From positions 3,906,001-3,970,000 of the forward strand of contig NZ_CP080419.1 of NCBI RefSeq assembly GCF_019457595.1: 64,000 nt of DNA, given 5' to 3'. Source of the DNA: Shewanella psychrotolerans. GTDB lineage: Bacteria; Pseudomonadota; Gammaproteobacteria; Enterobacterales; Shewanellaceae. The notes under the pieces were generated by a model. That model was not told the DNA's origin and did not search any database. It saw only the letters and a program-made list of their open reading frames with translations. Position 1 is the stretch's first letter; every line of letters starts with the position of its first letter. Positions 28,424 to 39,742 of the stretch are shown one piece after another. Made by a program: the position numbers and the translations under genes.

Positions 28424-28449
28424 AAGCCCTAGCATTTCTGCTAGGGCTT
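28424..28449 (-). terminator. Array terminator 2
   Basis: The same 11-bp stem and loop as the unit-1 terminator, with an A-run that reads as T on the minus strand. Confidence 0.85.
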
Positions 28450-28459
28450 ATCGTAATGT

Positions 28460-28550
28460 TGGCGGAGCGGACGGGACTCGAACCCGCGCCCCCCGGCGTG
28501 ACAGGCCGCTTTCTGTTTATAAAGAAGCTAACCAACTGAACTACCGCTCC
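28460..28550 (-). pseudogene. tRNA-Asp-like copy 2 with 14-base D-arm expansion
   Basis: A 91-base copy with the same expansion as copy 1. It differs by one base in the insert (AAGAAG for AAAAAG) and one in the variable region (GCGCC for GCGAC). The anticodon GTC is retained. The shared insertion shows that copies 1 and 2 arose by duplication of an already altered unit. Confidence 0.75.
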
Positions 28551-28613
28551 TTTAGCAATGACGTACATCACCTCGCTCTGTCGCTATCATTGCTCTGAGA
28601 AACAAATACGAAA

Positions 28614-28639
28614 AAGCCCTAGCATGTCTGCTAGGGCTT
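28614..28639 (-). terminator. Terminator of the rrn operon (array terminator 3)
   Basis: The stem AAGCCCTAGCA / TGCTAGGGCTT with loop TGTC lies 10 bases past the functional tRNA-Asp on the minus strand, with a T-run. It is the first intrinsic terminator met by transcripts of this rrn operon. Confidence 0.88.
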
Positions 28640-28649
28640 ATCGTAATGT

Positions 28650-28726
28650 TGGCGGAGCGGACGGGACTCGAACCCGCGACCCCCGGCGTGACAGGCCGGT
28701 ATTCTAACCAACTGAACTACCGCTCC
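28650..28726 (-). tRNA. tRNA-Asp (GTC)
   Basis: A standard 77-base cloverleaf with encoded CCA: acceptor GGAGCGG/CCGCTCC, D-arm GTTC...GAAT, anticodon stem CCGGC/GCCGG around CTGTCAC, and T-arm GCGGG-TTCGAGT-CCCGT. It is the last gene of the rrn operon, about 35 bases past the 5S rRNA, and is presumably co-transcribed and processed. Confidence 0.97.
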
Positions 28727-28761
28727 TTTAGTAAAACGCTTACGCGGGATACTAAATTAGG

Positions 28762-28880
28762 CGCCTGGAAATGACCTACTCTCACATGGGGAGACCCCAC
28801 ACTACCATCGGCGCGATTGCGTTTCACTTCTGAGTTCGGGATGGGATCAGGTGGTGCCACAATGCTATGGTTTCCAGACA
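28762..28880 (-). rRNA. rrf: 5S ribosomal RNA
   Basis: About 119 bases. The minus strand holds the conserved core CCCGAACTCAGAAGTGAAAC and GCGCCGATGGTAGTGTGGGG, with closing ends TGTCTGGAAA and TTTCCAGGCG. The exact termini are estimated from terminal pairing. Confidence 0.95.
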
Positions 28881-28981
28881 AAATTGGAAATTTGAAAAGC
28901 TGTTTAAAATTGAGTCACACTAAATCAAGTGCGGTATTCTTTCGCTAAGTATTCACTTAGTTAGAAACCCTTTTGGGTTGT

Positions 28982-31875
<2,894 letters not shown>

Positions 31876-32244
31876 ATACAACCCAAATGAGTTTCATAAA
31901 CTAATGTCTACAAATCACATCCTATCCAAGCGGGTAAGCTCGGACGTTGTATCGTAACTAATGGTGTTTACTTTCGCCAAAAGAATACTCATGAATCATC
32001 ATCCTAATTAAAGGTAATGATTCGGCACTTGATTTAAGTGTTTGAGAACTCAATTTTAATTTTCGCGTCAATGCTACAAACCATAACCACCTACAATGTA
32101 AGTAATTACAGTCCCTTTCACATCAACACTATCAGCTTTCCAAATTTTTAAAGAACAAGCATCGCCGTTAAGACGTGCCACCTGCTCTAACAAGAACAAG
32201 TTATCTGTGTGAACACTCAACAAACATTAAGTTAGTCGTATAGG
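31876..32244 (-). other. 16S-23S internal transcribed spacer without tRNA genes
   Basis: 369 bases. I find no tRNA-Ile, tRNA-Ala or tRNA-Glu, so this operon carries its only tRNA after the 5S gene. A boxA-like antitermination element, GTTCTTTAAAAATTTGG on the minus strand, is at about 32140-32156. Confidence 0.75.
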
Positions 32245-33787
<1,543 letters not shown>

Positions 33788-33994
33788 AAGTTTTGTTGAA
33801 GCTAAAAGCTTCGGCTCAATGAATTCTGATTCCACATTAAAGACTCGGAAGAATCTCTAACATGTTGTACATATTGCTATGAACACTCATCTTACATTGA
33901 GTAAAATTTTTTGATTGCTTTACATCCGAAGACAGAAAAGCAATTTCGAATAACTCAACACCTGTGAGTGTCCACACAGATTTCTTGTTTCATC

Positions 33995-34006
33995 TTGTTA
34001 AAGAGC
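33995..34006 (-). promoter_or_regulatory. rrn leader boxA antitermination element
   Basis: The minus strand reads GCTCTTTAACAA, the exact boxA core bound by NusB-NusE. It lies in the leader about 210 bases upstream of the 16S 5' end. Confidence 0.88.
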
Positions 34007-34077
34007 GTGGCTAACATGACGTTTTAACGCGTTCATTTAGCCGCCGTTGACGCTAGGTCGTTGGCTTAGGGATGCGT

Positions 34078-34105
34078 ATTCTACACTTCCCGCTGTTGGC
34101 GTCAA
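34078..34105 (-). promoter_or_regulatory. rrn promoter P2
   Basis: The minus strand has -35 TTGACG (34105-34100), a 16-base spacer and -10 TAGAAT (34083-34078), followed by the GC-containing discriminator ACGCATCCC. The 16-base spacing is typical of rrn promoters. Confidence 0.8.
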
Positions 34106-34292
34106 GTGCTAATTTTAAGAAGTTTTTCAAGCGATGATTTCTTAAACAGCCATCATCATTTGAAGCCCTTAAAAGCGCTATCACCGAATTCAAATCGCTT
34201 ACGCTTTTTGAATCCCTAACACCGCTGCAAGTCCCATACAATCTAGCTTGTCGCTAACTCGTTGGCCTGCTGTGCCGTGTCAGTGGATGCGC

Positions 34293-34320
34293 ATTATAGG
34301 GAGTTCTCGGATGGGCGCAA
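34293..34320 (-). promoter_or_regulatory. rrn promoter P1
   Basis: The minus strand has -35 TTGCGC (34320-34315), a 16-base spacer, -10 TATAAT (34298-34293) and a GCGCATCC discriminator, a typical growth-rate-controlled P1. The AT-rich block just upstream (34325-34365) is a likely UP element. Confidence 0.85.
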
Positions 34321-34548
34321 GCGCTTTTTTAAATAAAATTACATTTATTTTTTATACCTCATATAAGCACATGCTTTGCACTAGTTACGCACAGACTTAC
34401 CCACAAAATGTGGTAATATACTTATGATTTACAGCTCATCATGCAATCCATTCCACTATAGGCATTAATCTTACTATCGAGCATATGATGAAGCACAGGC
34501 ATTTAGTACAGCTGTAGTACGCCCATAATCAAACAACGGTAATAACAA

Positions 34549-34977
34549 TTAAGCTGTACGGATTAATCTCACATCAAAATGAAGCACCGCATTTGCACCT
34601 ATTTTACCGCCATTACCTTTTTTCCCCCAAGCTAACTCGGGAGGAAGAACAAATTCATAACGAGAACCGATAGGCATCAGCAATATCCCTTCACGTAAGC
34701 CGTCAATTGCTTCGCGTAGCTCAAAAGTTTCAGGCATACCTTCACGATAGCTATCTGCAATGACACTACCATCAGCTAATAAAATTCGTTGATTGATCAC
34801 TACAGTATCGGTTTCACTCACATACAAGCCTTCCACTAACTCTATAACCTTATACATAAGCCCTGATTCACAGACTACTGTATTGGGATGGCGGCTAAAC
34901 TTCTCGAGAAACTGTTCGCTATTTTTACGGTTACTACCAGAAGAGCCTTTTGACCTTGATGTTTGTTTACGAGCCAT
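34549..34977 (-). CDS. FKBP-type peptidyl-prolyl cis-trans isomerase
   Basis: A 142-residue protein with a basic, Ser/Lys-rich N-terminal tail (about 1-30) and an FKBP fold from about 48. Family blocks are LADGSVIADS, AIDGLREGILLMPIGSRYEFVLPPELAWG and AVLHFDVRLI. No signal peptide is seen, so it is probably cytoplasmic. Several aromatic pocket residues of strong FKBP isomerases are replaced, so catalytic strength is uncertain. It stands alone upstream of the rrn promoters. The basic tail could bind nucleic acid or ribosomes, which is only inference. Confidence 0.82.
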   Translation of the reverse strand: MARKQTSRSKGSSGSNRKNSEQFLEKFSRHPNTVVCESGLMYKVIELVEGLYVSETDTVVINQRILLADGSVIADSYREGMPETFELREAIDGLREGILLMPIGSRYEFVLPPELAWGKKGNGGKIGANAVLHFDVRLIRTA

Positions 34978-35071
34978 TTTATACCTACATAACGCAACGA
35001 ATAATTAATCGAGTCAGTATATCGAATAGTTAATTTTTTCACTTAGGTAACTTTCAATATCAAAACCTACT

Positions 35072-35539
35072 TGTCCCGTCCTGAAATAAGTTGACGGTTT
35101 TTATTAGACCATTAGCGTGTGCTGCTGGTCATTTTTGTGCACTTGATTTGGCGTTTTATTCCCAAACTTAAGTGCGGTCTCACTGATTATATATAAATAC
35201 CGACTCTTCAACGAGCCGTTTCAATTCATTTATGCTACTACACGGATATAGCAAAAACTCTTGCTTCAAAAACCATTAATTCGCTTTGCCAATGCATTTT
35301 GGTGACAATCCTATCCATCTGTCATTGATGCCCGAATATCATTCTCTTTCAGTGCAGACTGGTCGACCTATGAGCCGTGTTGTAACCCTCTATCCAAGTG
35401 ACGAATAGCGCGGTGCTAATATTGACGATTACTCGCCATCATTTTTTAATGCCTTAACGACATCCGTTGCTTTCATCTCGTTACTGAGTTCATAGCTCAT
35501 AACCTTACGGCTAAATGCATCAGTCATCAGCGATAGGTC
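35072..35539 (-). pseudogene. Decayed IS3-family transposase (OrfB) remnant
   Basis: Minus-strand translation gives OrfB pieces in changing frames: LSLMTDAFSRKVMSYELS, then IRHLDRGLQH, LKENDIRASMTDG, QNALAKRING, NELKRLVEESVFIYNQ and KTPNQVHK. The order matches the rve integrase core and C-terminus of IS3-type OrfB, but stops and frameshifts separate every block. The N-terminal part and OrfA are missing. The outer end TGTCCCGTCCTGAAATAAG at 35072 looks like the IS terminus. Confidence 0.85.
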
Positions 35540-35540
35540 G

Positions 35541-35760
35541 GCCCACCTTCTGAAGAAGGTGGCTTTGTATTAGCCCCCTCAAAGGGGGCCAAAAGCGTCT
35601 ACTTATTTACCCAACCTATTTTTGGCTCTATTTAACCTGCTTATAGCGTTGGGAAAATAATTACACTGCCCCGTACGATGGGTAACTGCATCTATCCATC
35701 AATGCAAATTACAGGCTAAGCCTAAATGATGATAACCACCTACTGAAGTAGGTGGTTTAG
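35541..35760. mobile_element. Palindrome-bounded segment, possibly an IS200/IS605-derived remnant
   Basis: The segment is bounded by two related hairpins: CCACCTTC-TGAA-GAAGGTGG (35543-35562) and AACCACCTAC-TGAA-GTAGGTGGTT (35734-35757), with the same TGAA loop. A third hairpin, GCCCCC-TCAAA-GGGGGC, is at 35573-35589. No open frame of note lies inside. Subterminal hairpins of this sort are typical of IS200/IS605 ends. The segment truncates the IS3 remnant. Family assignment is inference. Confidence 0.5.
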
Positions 35761-35773
35761 GGCTGAAAATAAA

Positions 35774-35795
35774 AAAAGGGCCCTTTGGCCCTTTT
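35774..35795 (-). terminator. Intrinsic terminator of the malic enzyme gene
   Basis: The stem AAAAGGGCC / GGCCCTTTT with loop CTTT, followed on the minus strand by a long T-run. Confidence 0.88.
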
Positions 35796-35814
35796 CTTAT
35801 TACGCGCTATATGA

Positions 35815-37062
35815 TCAAGCCATGTAATGCTCTGGTAAAGTCGTTATCGCAGCGACGCCTGAATCAATAGCCGCTTGCGCCACAGCTTTAGCAACGTTAG
35901 ATAATAAGCGGGTATCCATAGGCTTAGGAATAACATAGTCAGGGCCAAACTTAAGCTCTGATACGTCAGGATAAGCCGCAAGTACTTCTGCTGGTACCGG
36001 CTCTTTTGCTAATGATGCGATTGCGTGAACGGCAGCAATTTTCATTTCATCATTAATTTTCGACGCGCGCACATCTAAAGCACCGCGGAAAATAAATGGG
36101 AAACAGAGCACATTATTCACTTGGTTTGGATAATCGCTACGTCCAGTGCCCATGATCAGGTCTTTGCGTACATCATGGGCCAATTCTGGCTTAATTTCTG
36201 GATCTGGATTAGAACACGCAAAAATTACAGGCTTGTCAGCCATTAATTTAACATCGTCAGCCGTTAATACATCTGCCCCTGACAAGCCCAAAAATGCATC
36301 TGCGCCTTTAATCACATCTTGTAAGGTACGTTTATCGGTATTGTTAGCAAACAATGCCTTATACTCGTTGATATCTTCACGGCGGGTGTGAATGACCCCT
36401 TTACGATCTAACATATAAACGTTTTCACGCTGCACACCGCATTTCACTAACATCGTCATACAAGCAATCGCTGCCGCTCCTGCGCCCATACAAACAAATA
36501 CGGCTTCATCGAGCTTCTTACCTTGGATTTCAATCGCATTGATCATGCCTGCCGCGGTAACGATAGCTGTACCATGTTGGTCATCATGGAATACGGGGAC
36601 ATTACAACGTTCAATTAGCGCCTTTTCGATTTCAAAGCACTCTGGCGCCTTAATATCTTCTAGGTTAATGCCACCAAAGGTATCGGCAATCGCCTCAACA
36701 GTATTGATAAATTCCTCTGTGGTACGATGTTTGATTTCGATATCTGTCGCATCAATATTAGCAAAGTGTTTGAATAGCAGCGCCTTACCTTCCATTACAG
36801 GCTTGGACGCTAATGGGCCTAAGTTACCCAGACCAAGGATCGCCGTGCCATTAGAGATCACCGCAACGGTATTTCCCTTTGCTGTATAGCGATAGGCATC
36901 ATCAGGATTGGCTGCTATCTCGCGCACTGGCTCGGCAACACCTGGACTGTATGCCAGAGCCAGATCCATACTGGTCTCTGCGGGCTTGGTCAGGCTAACA
37001 GCGGTTTTACCTGGAACGGGGAACTCATGGTAGTCAAGGGCTTGTTGACGGAAATCGGCCAT
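35815..37062 (-). CDS. maeB: Malic enzyme (oxaloacetate-decarboxylating), short form
   Basis: A 415-residue enzyme that oxidatively decarboxylates malate to pyruvate and makes NAD(P)H. The N-terminal malic domain has YSPGVAEPVREI and the metal/catalytic block PVFHDDQHGTA. The Rossmann domain has GAGAAAIA and the substrate block CSNPDPEI. E. coli MaeB is about 760 residues because of a C-terminal phosphotransacetylase-like domain. That domain is absent here, so this is the short single-domain form, and NAD versus NADP preference cannot be read. It is a single gene with its own terminator. Confidence 0.88.
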   Translation of the reverse strand: MADFRQQALDYHEFPVPGKTAVSLTKPAETSMDLALAYSPGVAEPVREIAANPDDAYRYTAKGNTVAVISNGTAILGLGNLGPLASKPVMEGKALLFKHFANIDATDIEIKHRTTEEFINTVEAIADTFGGINLEDIKAPECFEIEKALIERCNVPVFHDDQHGTAIVTAAGMINAIEIQGKKLDEAVFVCMGAGAAAIACMTMLVKCGVQRENVYMLDRKGVIHTRREDINEYKALFANNTDKRTLQDVIKGADAFLGLSGADVLTADDVKLMADKPVIFACSNPDPEIKPELAHDVRKDLIMGTGRSDYPNQVNNVLCFPFIFRGALDVRASKINDEMKIAAVHAIASLAKEPVPAEVLAAYPDVSELKFGPDYVIPKPMDTRLLSNVAKAVAQAAIDSGVAAITTLPEHYMA

Positions 37063-37240
37063 TTTAATAATCCTGAAAAATGCGACAAATGAATCTTAGA
37101 GTGAGGTCTAAACTTGCCTGTCCGCCAACAAAATATTCACAAGTTAACGAACAAGATTGTTAAGCGGCTAAGATACTCGAATCAAGACACTTTTTAAACA
37201 AGATATTAGAAAATTTCAGTTTGTTATCGGTCAAATCATT

Positions 37241-38011
37241 CTAAGGCGTATTTTGCAAACCTATCTGTGAAGGATGATAACTGATTAACTGCCACTTTTT
37301 GTAGGAATAATACAACTCTCCACGGACAATTACGGGGCTTTCAAGCAGGTTTAGGTTCAAAATATTGTTAAATTTACCAGATTCTTCTCTAGGTATGCCC
37401 ACATAAAACTTTTCATCAATAATTAGCCAAATATGCTGACCTTTTCTTTCAAAACCGGTAACGACTCCTCGGATCTCTCTCCAACGATTTAGATCATCAC
37501 GAGTGATTTGATCGACAGTCATAGGTTGGTATTGTGCAAATTGCCATAAACCGACTCGATTATTACGCGCTTGTCGTTCGACGCCCTCCAAACATTGCCA
37601 AAAATAATCATTTTGATAAACCCGAGCTTTGGCATAACCATTACTAAGCATCAATTCCTGCAAATGAATGCCGTCCTCAGTATAGGCATAAGCAAGGGTC
37701 TTACCTTTAGGATCTAAGCGTTTACGATCGAAAGCAAGGTTGAGTTTTTGGCCAGGCTGAAGATGTTGTTGGAGAAATTGCCGAGCTTGATTAGCAAACG
37801 GCTCGGATAATTCTGGATAGTCGCGATCAATATCTGGAGCATCAATACCAATCAAGCGAACATCTCGATCATCTGCTAATTTAATGGTATCGCCATCAAT
37901 CACACTTGCAAACTCAACTATTTCATCATATTGAGTGGGTACACAGAGGCTTTGCCCAGCTAAACAAGATAGTGGCAATTGAAACAGCAGTATCATGCAG
38001 ATATTTTTCAT
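37241..38011 (-). CDS. Secreted thermonuclease-like (SNase-domain) protein
   Basis: A 256-residue protein with a signal peptide (MKNICMILLFQLPLSCLAG) and one staphylococcal-nuclease domain (about 28-160). Catalytic-type residues are visible in VIDGDTIKL, RLIGIDAPD, the central FDRKRLDPKGKTLAYAY and NGYAKARVY. The C-terminal about 90 residues (from EIRGVVTGFERKGQHIWLII) look like a small beta domain, possibly an OB-fold. It is probably a periplasmic or extracellular nuclease. Single gene; no neighbour clarifies its role. Confidence 0.82.
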   Translation of the reverse strand: MKNICMILLFQLPLSCLAGQSLCVPTQYDEIVEFASVIDGDTIKLADDRDVRLIGIDAPDIDRDYPELSEPFANQARQFLQQHLQPGQKLNLAFDRKRLDPKGKTLAYAYTEDGIHLQELMLSNGYAKARVYQNDYFWQCLEGVERQARNNRVGLWQFAQYQPMTVDQITRDDLNRWREIRGVVTGFERKGQHIWLIIDEKFYVGIPREESGKFNNILNLNLLESPVIVRGELYYSYKKWQLISYHPSQIGLQNTP

Positions 38012-38045
38012 CGCTTATCAAACCCCTCGATAAAGTAAAACCCAA

Positions 38046-38064
38046 CTTATACTGGTTAGTATTA
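38046..38064 (+). repeat. Solo copy of the MITE-end word
   Basis: CTTATACTGGTTAGTATTA differs by one base from the outer end of the MITE-like element at 44425-44443 (reverse strand) and by two from that at 56860-56878. The rest of the element is absent. A related word, TTGGTATTATA, lies at about 38190-38205. Confidence 0.55.
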
Positions 38065-38261
38065 TACCTTTTGCATTAATTCAGAGCTCTTCAGGATTTT
38101 CTACTCAAGGCGTATCAGATGCGATTAGCTTCAACCATCCTGCGTACGTACAAACCATTAAATTCTCGCTAAATGGTCAAGCACTTAATGTAATTGGTAT
38201 TATAGTCAGAATTAAGATTAAACAAGTTATAACACATAAAGGGCTTAAATCGCAGGCAACA

Positions 38262-38288
38262 AAAAAGGCGTCATATAGACACCTTTTT
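38262..38288 (-). terminator. Intrinsic terminator of rpmE
   Basis: The stem AAAAAGGCGTC / GACACCTTTTT has one mismatch and loop ATATA, with a T-run on the minus strand. Confidence 0.8.
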
Positions 38289-38311
38289 TAAATTCATTAC
38301 AGAAGTAATAT

Positions 38312-38524
38312 TTACTTCTTACCAAGCATACCGAAGCGCTTGTTGAACTTGTCGATACGTCCGCCAGTATCCATAACTTTCTGGGTACCAGTGTAGAATG
38401 GGTGACATGCACCACAAACGTCTAGGTGAAGTGGCTTACCAGCAGTAGAGTTTACTTTGATAACGTTACCACAAGTACAAGTTGCAGTGATTTCTGCATA
38501 ATCAGGATGAATGCCTGCTTTCAT
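38312..38524 (-). CDS. rpmE: 50S ribosomal protein L31 (zinc form)
   Basis: A 70-residue ribosomal protein. It starts MKAGIHPDY and keeps the zinc cysteines in CTCG and [10 protein letters not shown], so it is the Zn-binding C+ type rather than the zinc-free paralogue YkgM. The conserved C-terminal block is [12 protein letters not shown]. It is monocistronic with its own terminator. Confidence 0.97.
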   Translation of the reverse strand: MKAGIHPDYAEITATCTCGNVIKVNSTAGKPLHLDVCGACHPFYTGTQKVMDTGGRIDKFNKRFGMLGKK

Positions 38525-38814
38525 TGGGATTACCTCAAGTTAAAGGCCATGTCGCTCTTCCAACCCGAAGTCGGACACCACATGCAGTTAATAGAATATT
38601 CAGGCGCGGAATAGTACAGGATACACACAATAGATACAAGCTTGTCGTATCAAATCACCAATAAAGCGCCTTAATCACAATCCCGCCAGTAAATACCGAT
38701 CAAAAATAAGGCCTTTATACAGAGAACTGAACTTGTTGATAAAACTATTTAACCAAGATAAAAAGCAATCACTTAGAGAAAATAGCGTTCATCAGTCAAT
38801 ACAACAATACAAGG
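38525..38814 (-). other. rpmE upstream region
   Basis: 290 bases separating rpmE from the FimV-like gene, both on the minus strand. It holds the rpmE leader, in which GTCGCTCTTCCAACCCGAAG and nearby GC-rich bases can fold weakly. No open frame is supported. Confidence 0.35.
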
Positions 38815-39546
38815 TTACATTGCATCAAACGTCTGTTTAGCAAATTTGGCGTCTAGGTATCTTTGCTTAACGAGTAAAGAGGGACAGACGAGTACAACAT
38901 CTGCCCTAAGCTTGTCAATTTTCCTCTTGGAAAACGCTTTGGGATTGGCATCGAAAATCGCGAGCGCGGCACCATAAGTACTCAGTTGCCACGCTTTGGC
39001 GTACATCGAAGCGATACGCCATAGCGTCTGTTTTCCGTCGTAATCCAGCTGACAATTGGGTTCGATCAAATTGTTATCCAAAAGCGGTTTTGCGGTAACC
39101 ACACCTGTAGGATTAACAGCAGTGCTCACAAGGTTATCATTTACTACAGTTGGCTTGGTTAATTTCTTATCTAACGGTGTAGCTAATGGCTTAGTAAGCG
39201 TAGCGCCATCAAACAAGCGCATCCTTTTAACCTCTTGCCATTGGTTAATTTGATACTCTTTGACGATCAACATCGCATCGGCATCGGTGACATCTTCAAC
39301 ACCGTCAAGCAACAGCATAAAACTATTAATTGGACTCACCATTAAACGTTCGCTACCACTTTGCTGCTCGACAACAAACTGTAACTTATCTAAATGAGAA
39401 CGCTCTGTAACGATATTAACCTTCAGCTTAGGATTCGCTCCCAAGGCAAACTGCTGCTGATTAATACTCACATGAGTGACTTTGGCCATACTTGAATAGC
39501 TTACGAGTAACAATGTTGTCAGCATGGCATATAGAATTGTTCTCAT
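38815..39546 (-). CDS. FimV-like periplasmic protein with a C-terminal LysM-like segment
   Basis: A 243-residue protein with a signal peptide (MRTILYAMLTTLLLVSYSSMA). The N-terminal half resembles the beta-rich FimV/FrhA start (VTHVSINQQQFALGANPKLKVNI). The C-terminal part (about 165-225) has TLWRIASMYAK...AIFDANPKAF...KLRADVVLVCPS, the LysM-like pattern of FimV. Full-length FimV is far larger, with a membrane segment and TPR-like tail, both absent here. A role near peptidoglycan or pilus assembly is inference. Single gene, divergent from priA. Confidence 0.6.
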   Translation of the reverse strand: MRTILYAMLTTLLLVSYSSMAKVTHVSINQQQFALGANPKLKVNIVTERSHLDKLQFVVEQQSGSERLMVSPINSFMLLLDGVEDVTDADAMLIVKEYQINQWQEVKRMRLFDGATLTKPLATPLDKKLTKPTVVNDNLVSTAVNPTGVVTAKPLLDNNLIEPNCQLDYDGKQTLWRIASMYAKAWQLSTYGAALAIFDANPKAFSKRKIDKLRADVVLVCPSLLVKQRYLDAKFAKQTFDAM

Positions 39547-39742
39547 ATCATCGTCTTAAGATAAAAAACAGTCCCTCTATTAAGCACAATTCTCAGTTGT
39601 GATTCAACATCTTTATTACGCATCCCCCACCATCAAAACAGCGTCGATTTAGGACAAAAGTGAGCAAACAAACAGATAGTGGTAGCCCTAGCAAAAATGG
39701 CTGGTTACACTGCTTGTACCTAAAATTCAGTTACCTGTGTTT

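Larger units (their letters stand above)
28148..28726 (-). repeat. Tandem array of 176-190-bp units, each with a tRNA-Asp copy and terminator
   Basis: Three nearly identical units lie head to tail at 28171-28360, 28361-28550 and 28551-28726, preceded by a truncated fourth (28148-28170). Each unit has the same spacer, the same terminator hairpin and a tRNA-Asp sequence on the minus strand. Units 1 and 2 differ at only about three positions. Unit 3 differs at several more and lacks the 14-base tRNA insertion. The period between tRNA 3' ends is exactly 190. Confidence 0.92.

Noticed and set aside
28270..28550. A tRNA intron in the two longer tRNA-Asp copies
   Set aside because: The extra bases lie before the anticodon stem rather than in the anticodon loop, are only 14 net, and destroy the D-stem pairing instead of being cleanly removable.
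28172..28598. Four similar 69-76-codon frames on both strands around the tRNA-Asp array
   Set aside because: They are translations of the repeated tRNA units; the duplication of the DNA explains their similarity to each other.
28148..28726. A CRISPR array
   Set aside because: The 190-bp direct repeats contain full tRNA copies and terminators; there are no short repeats with unique spacers.
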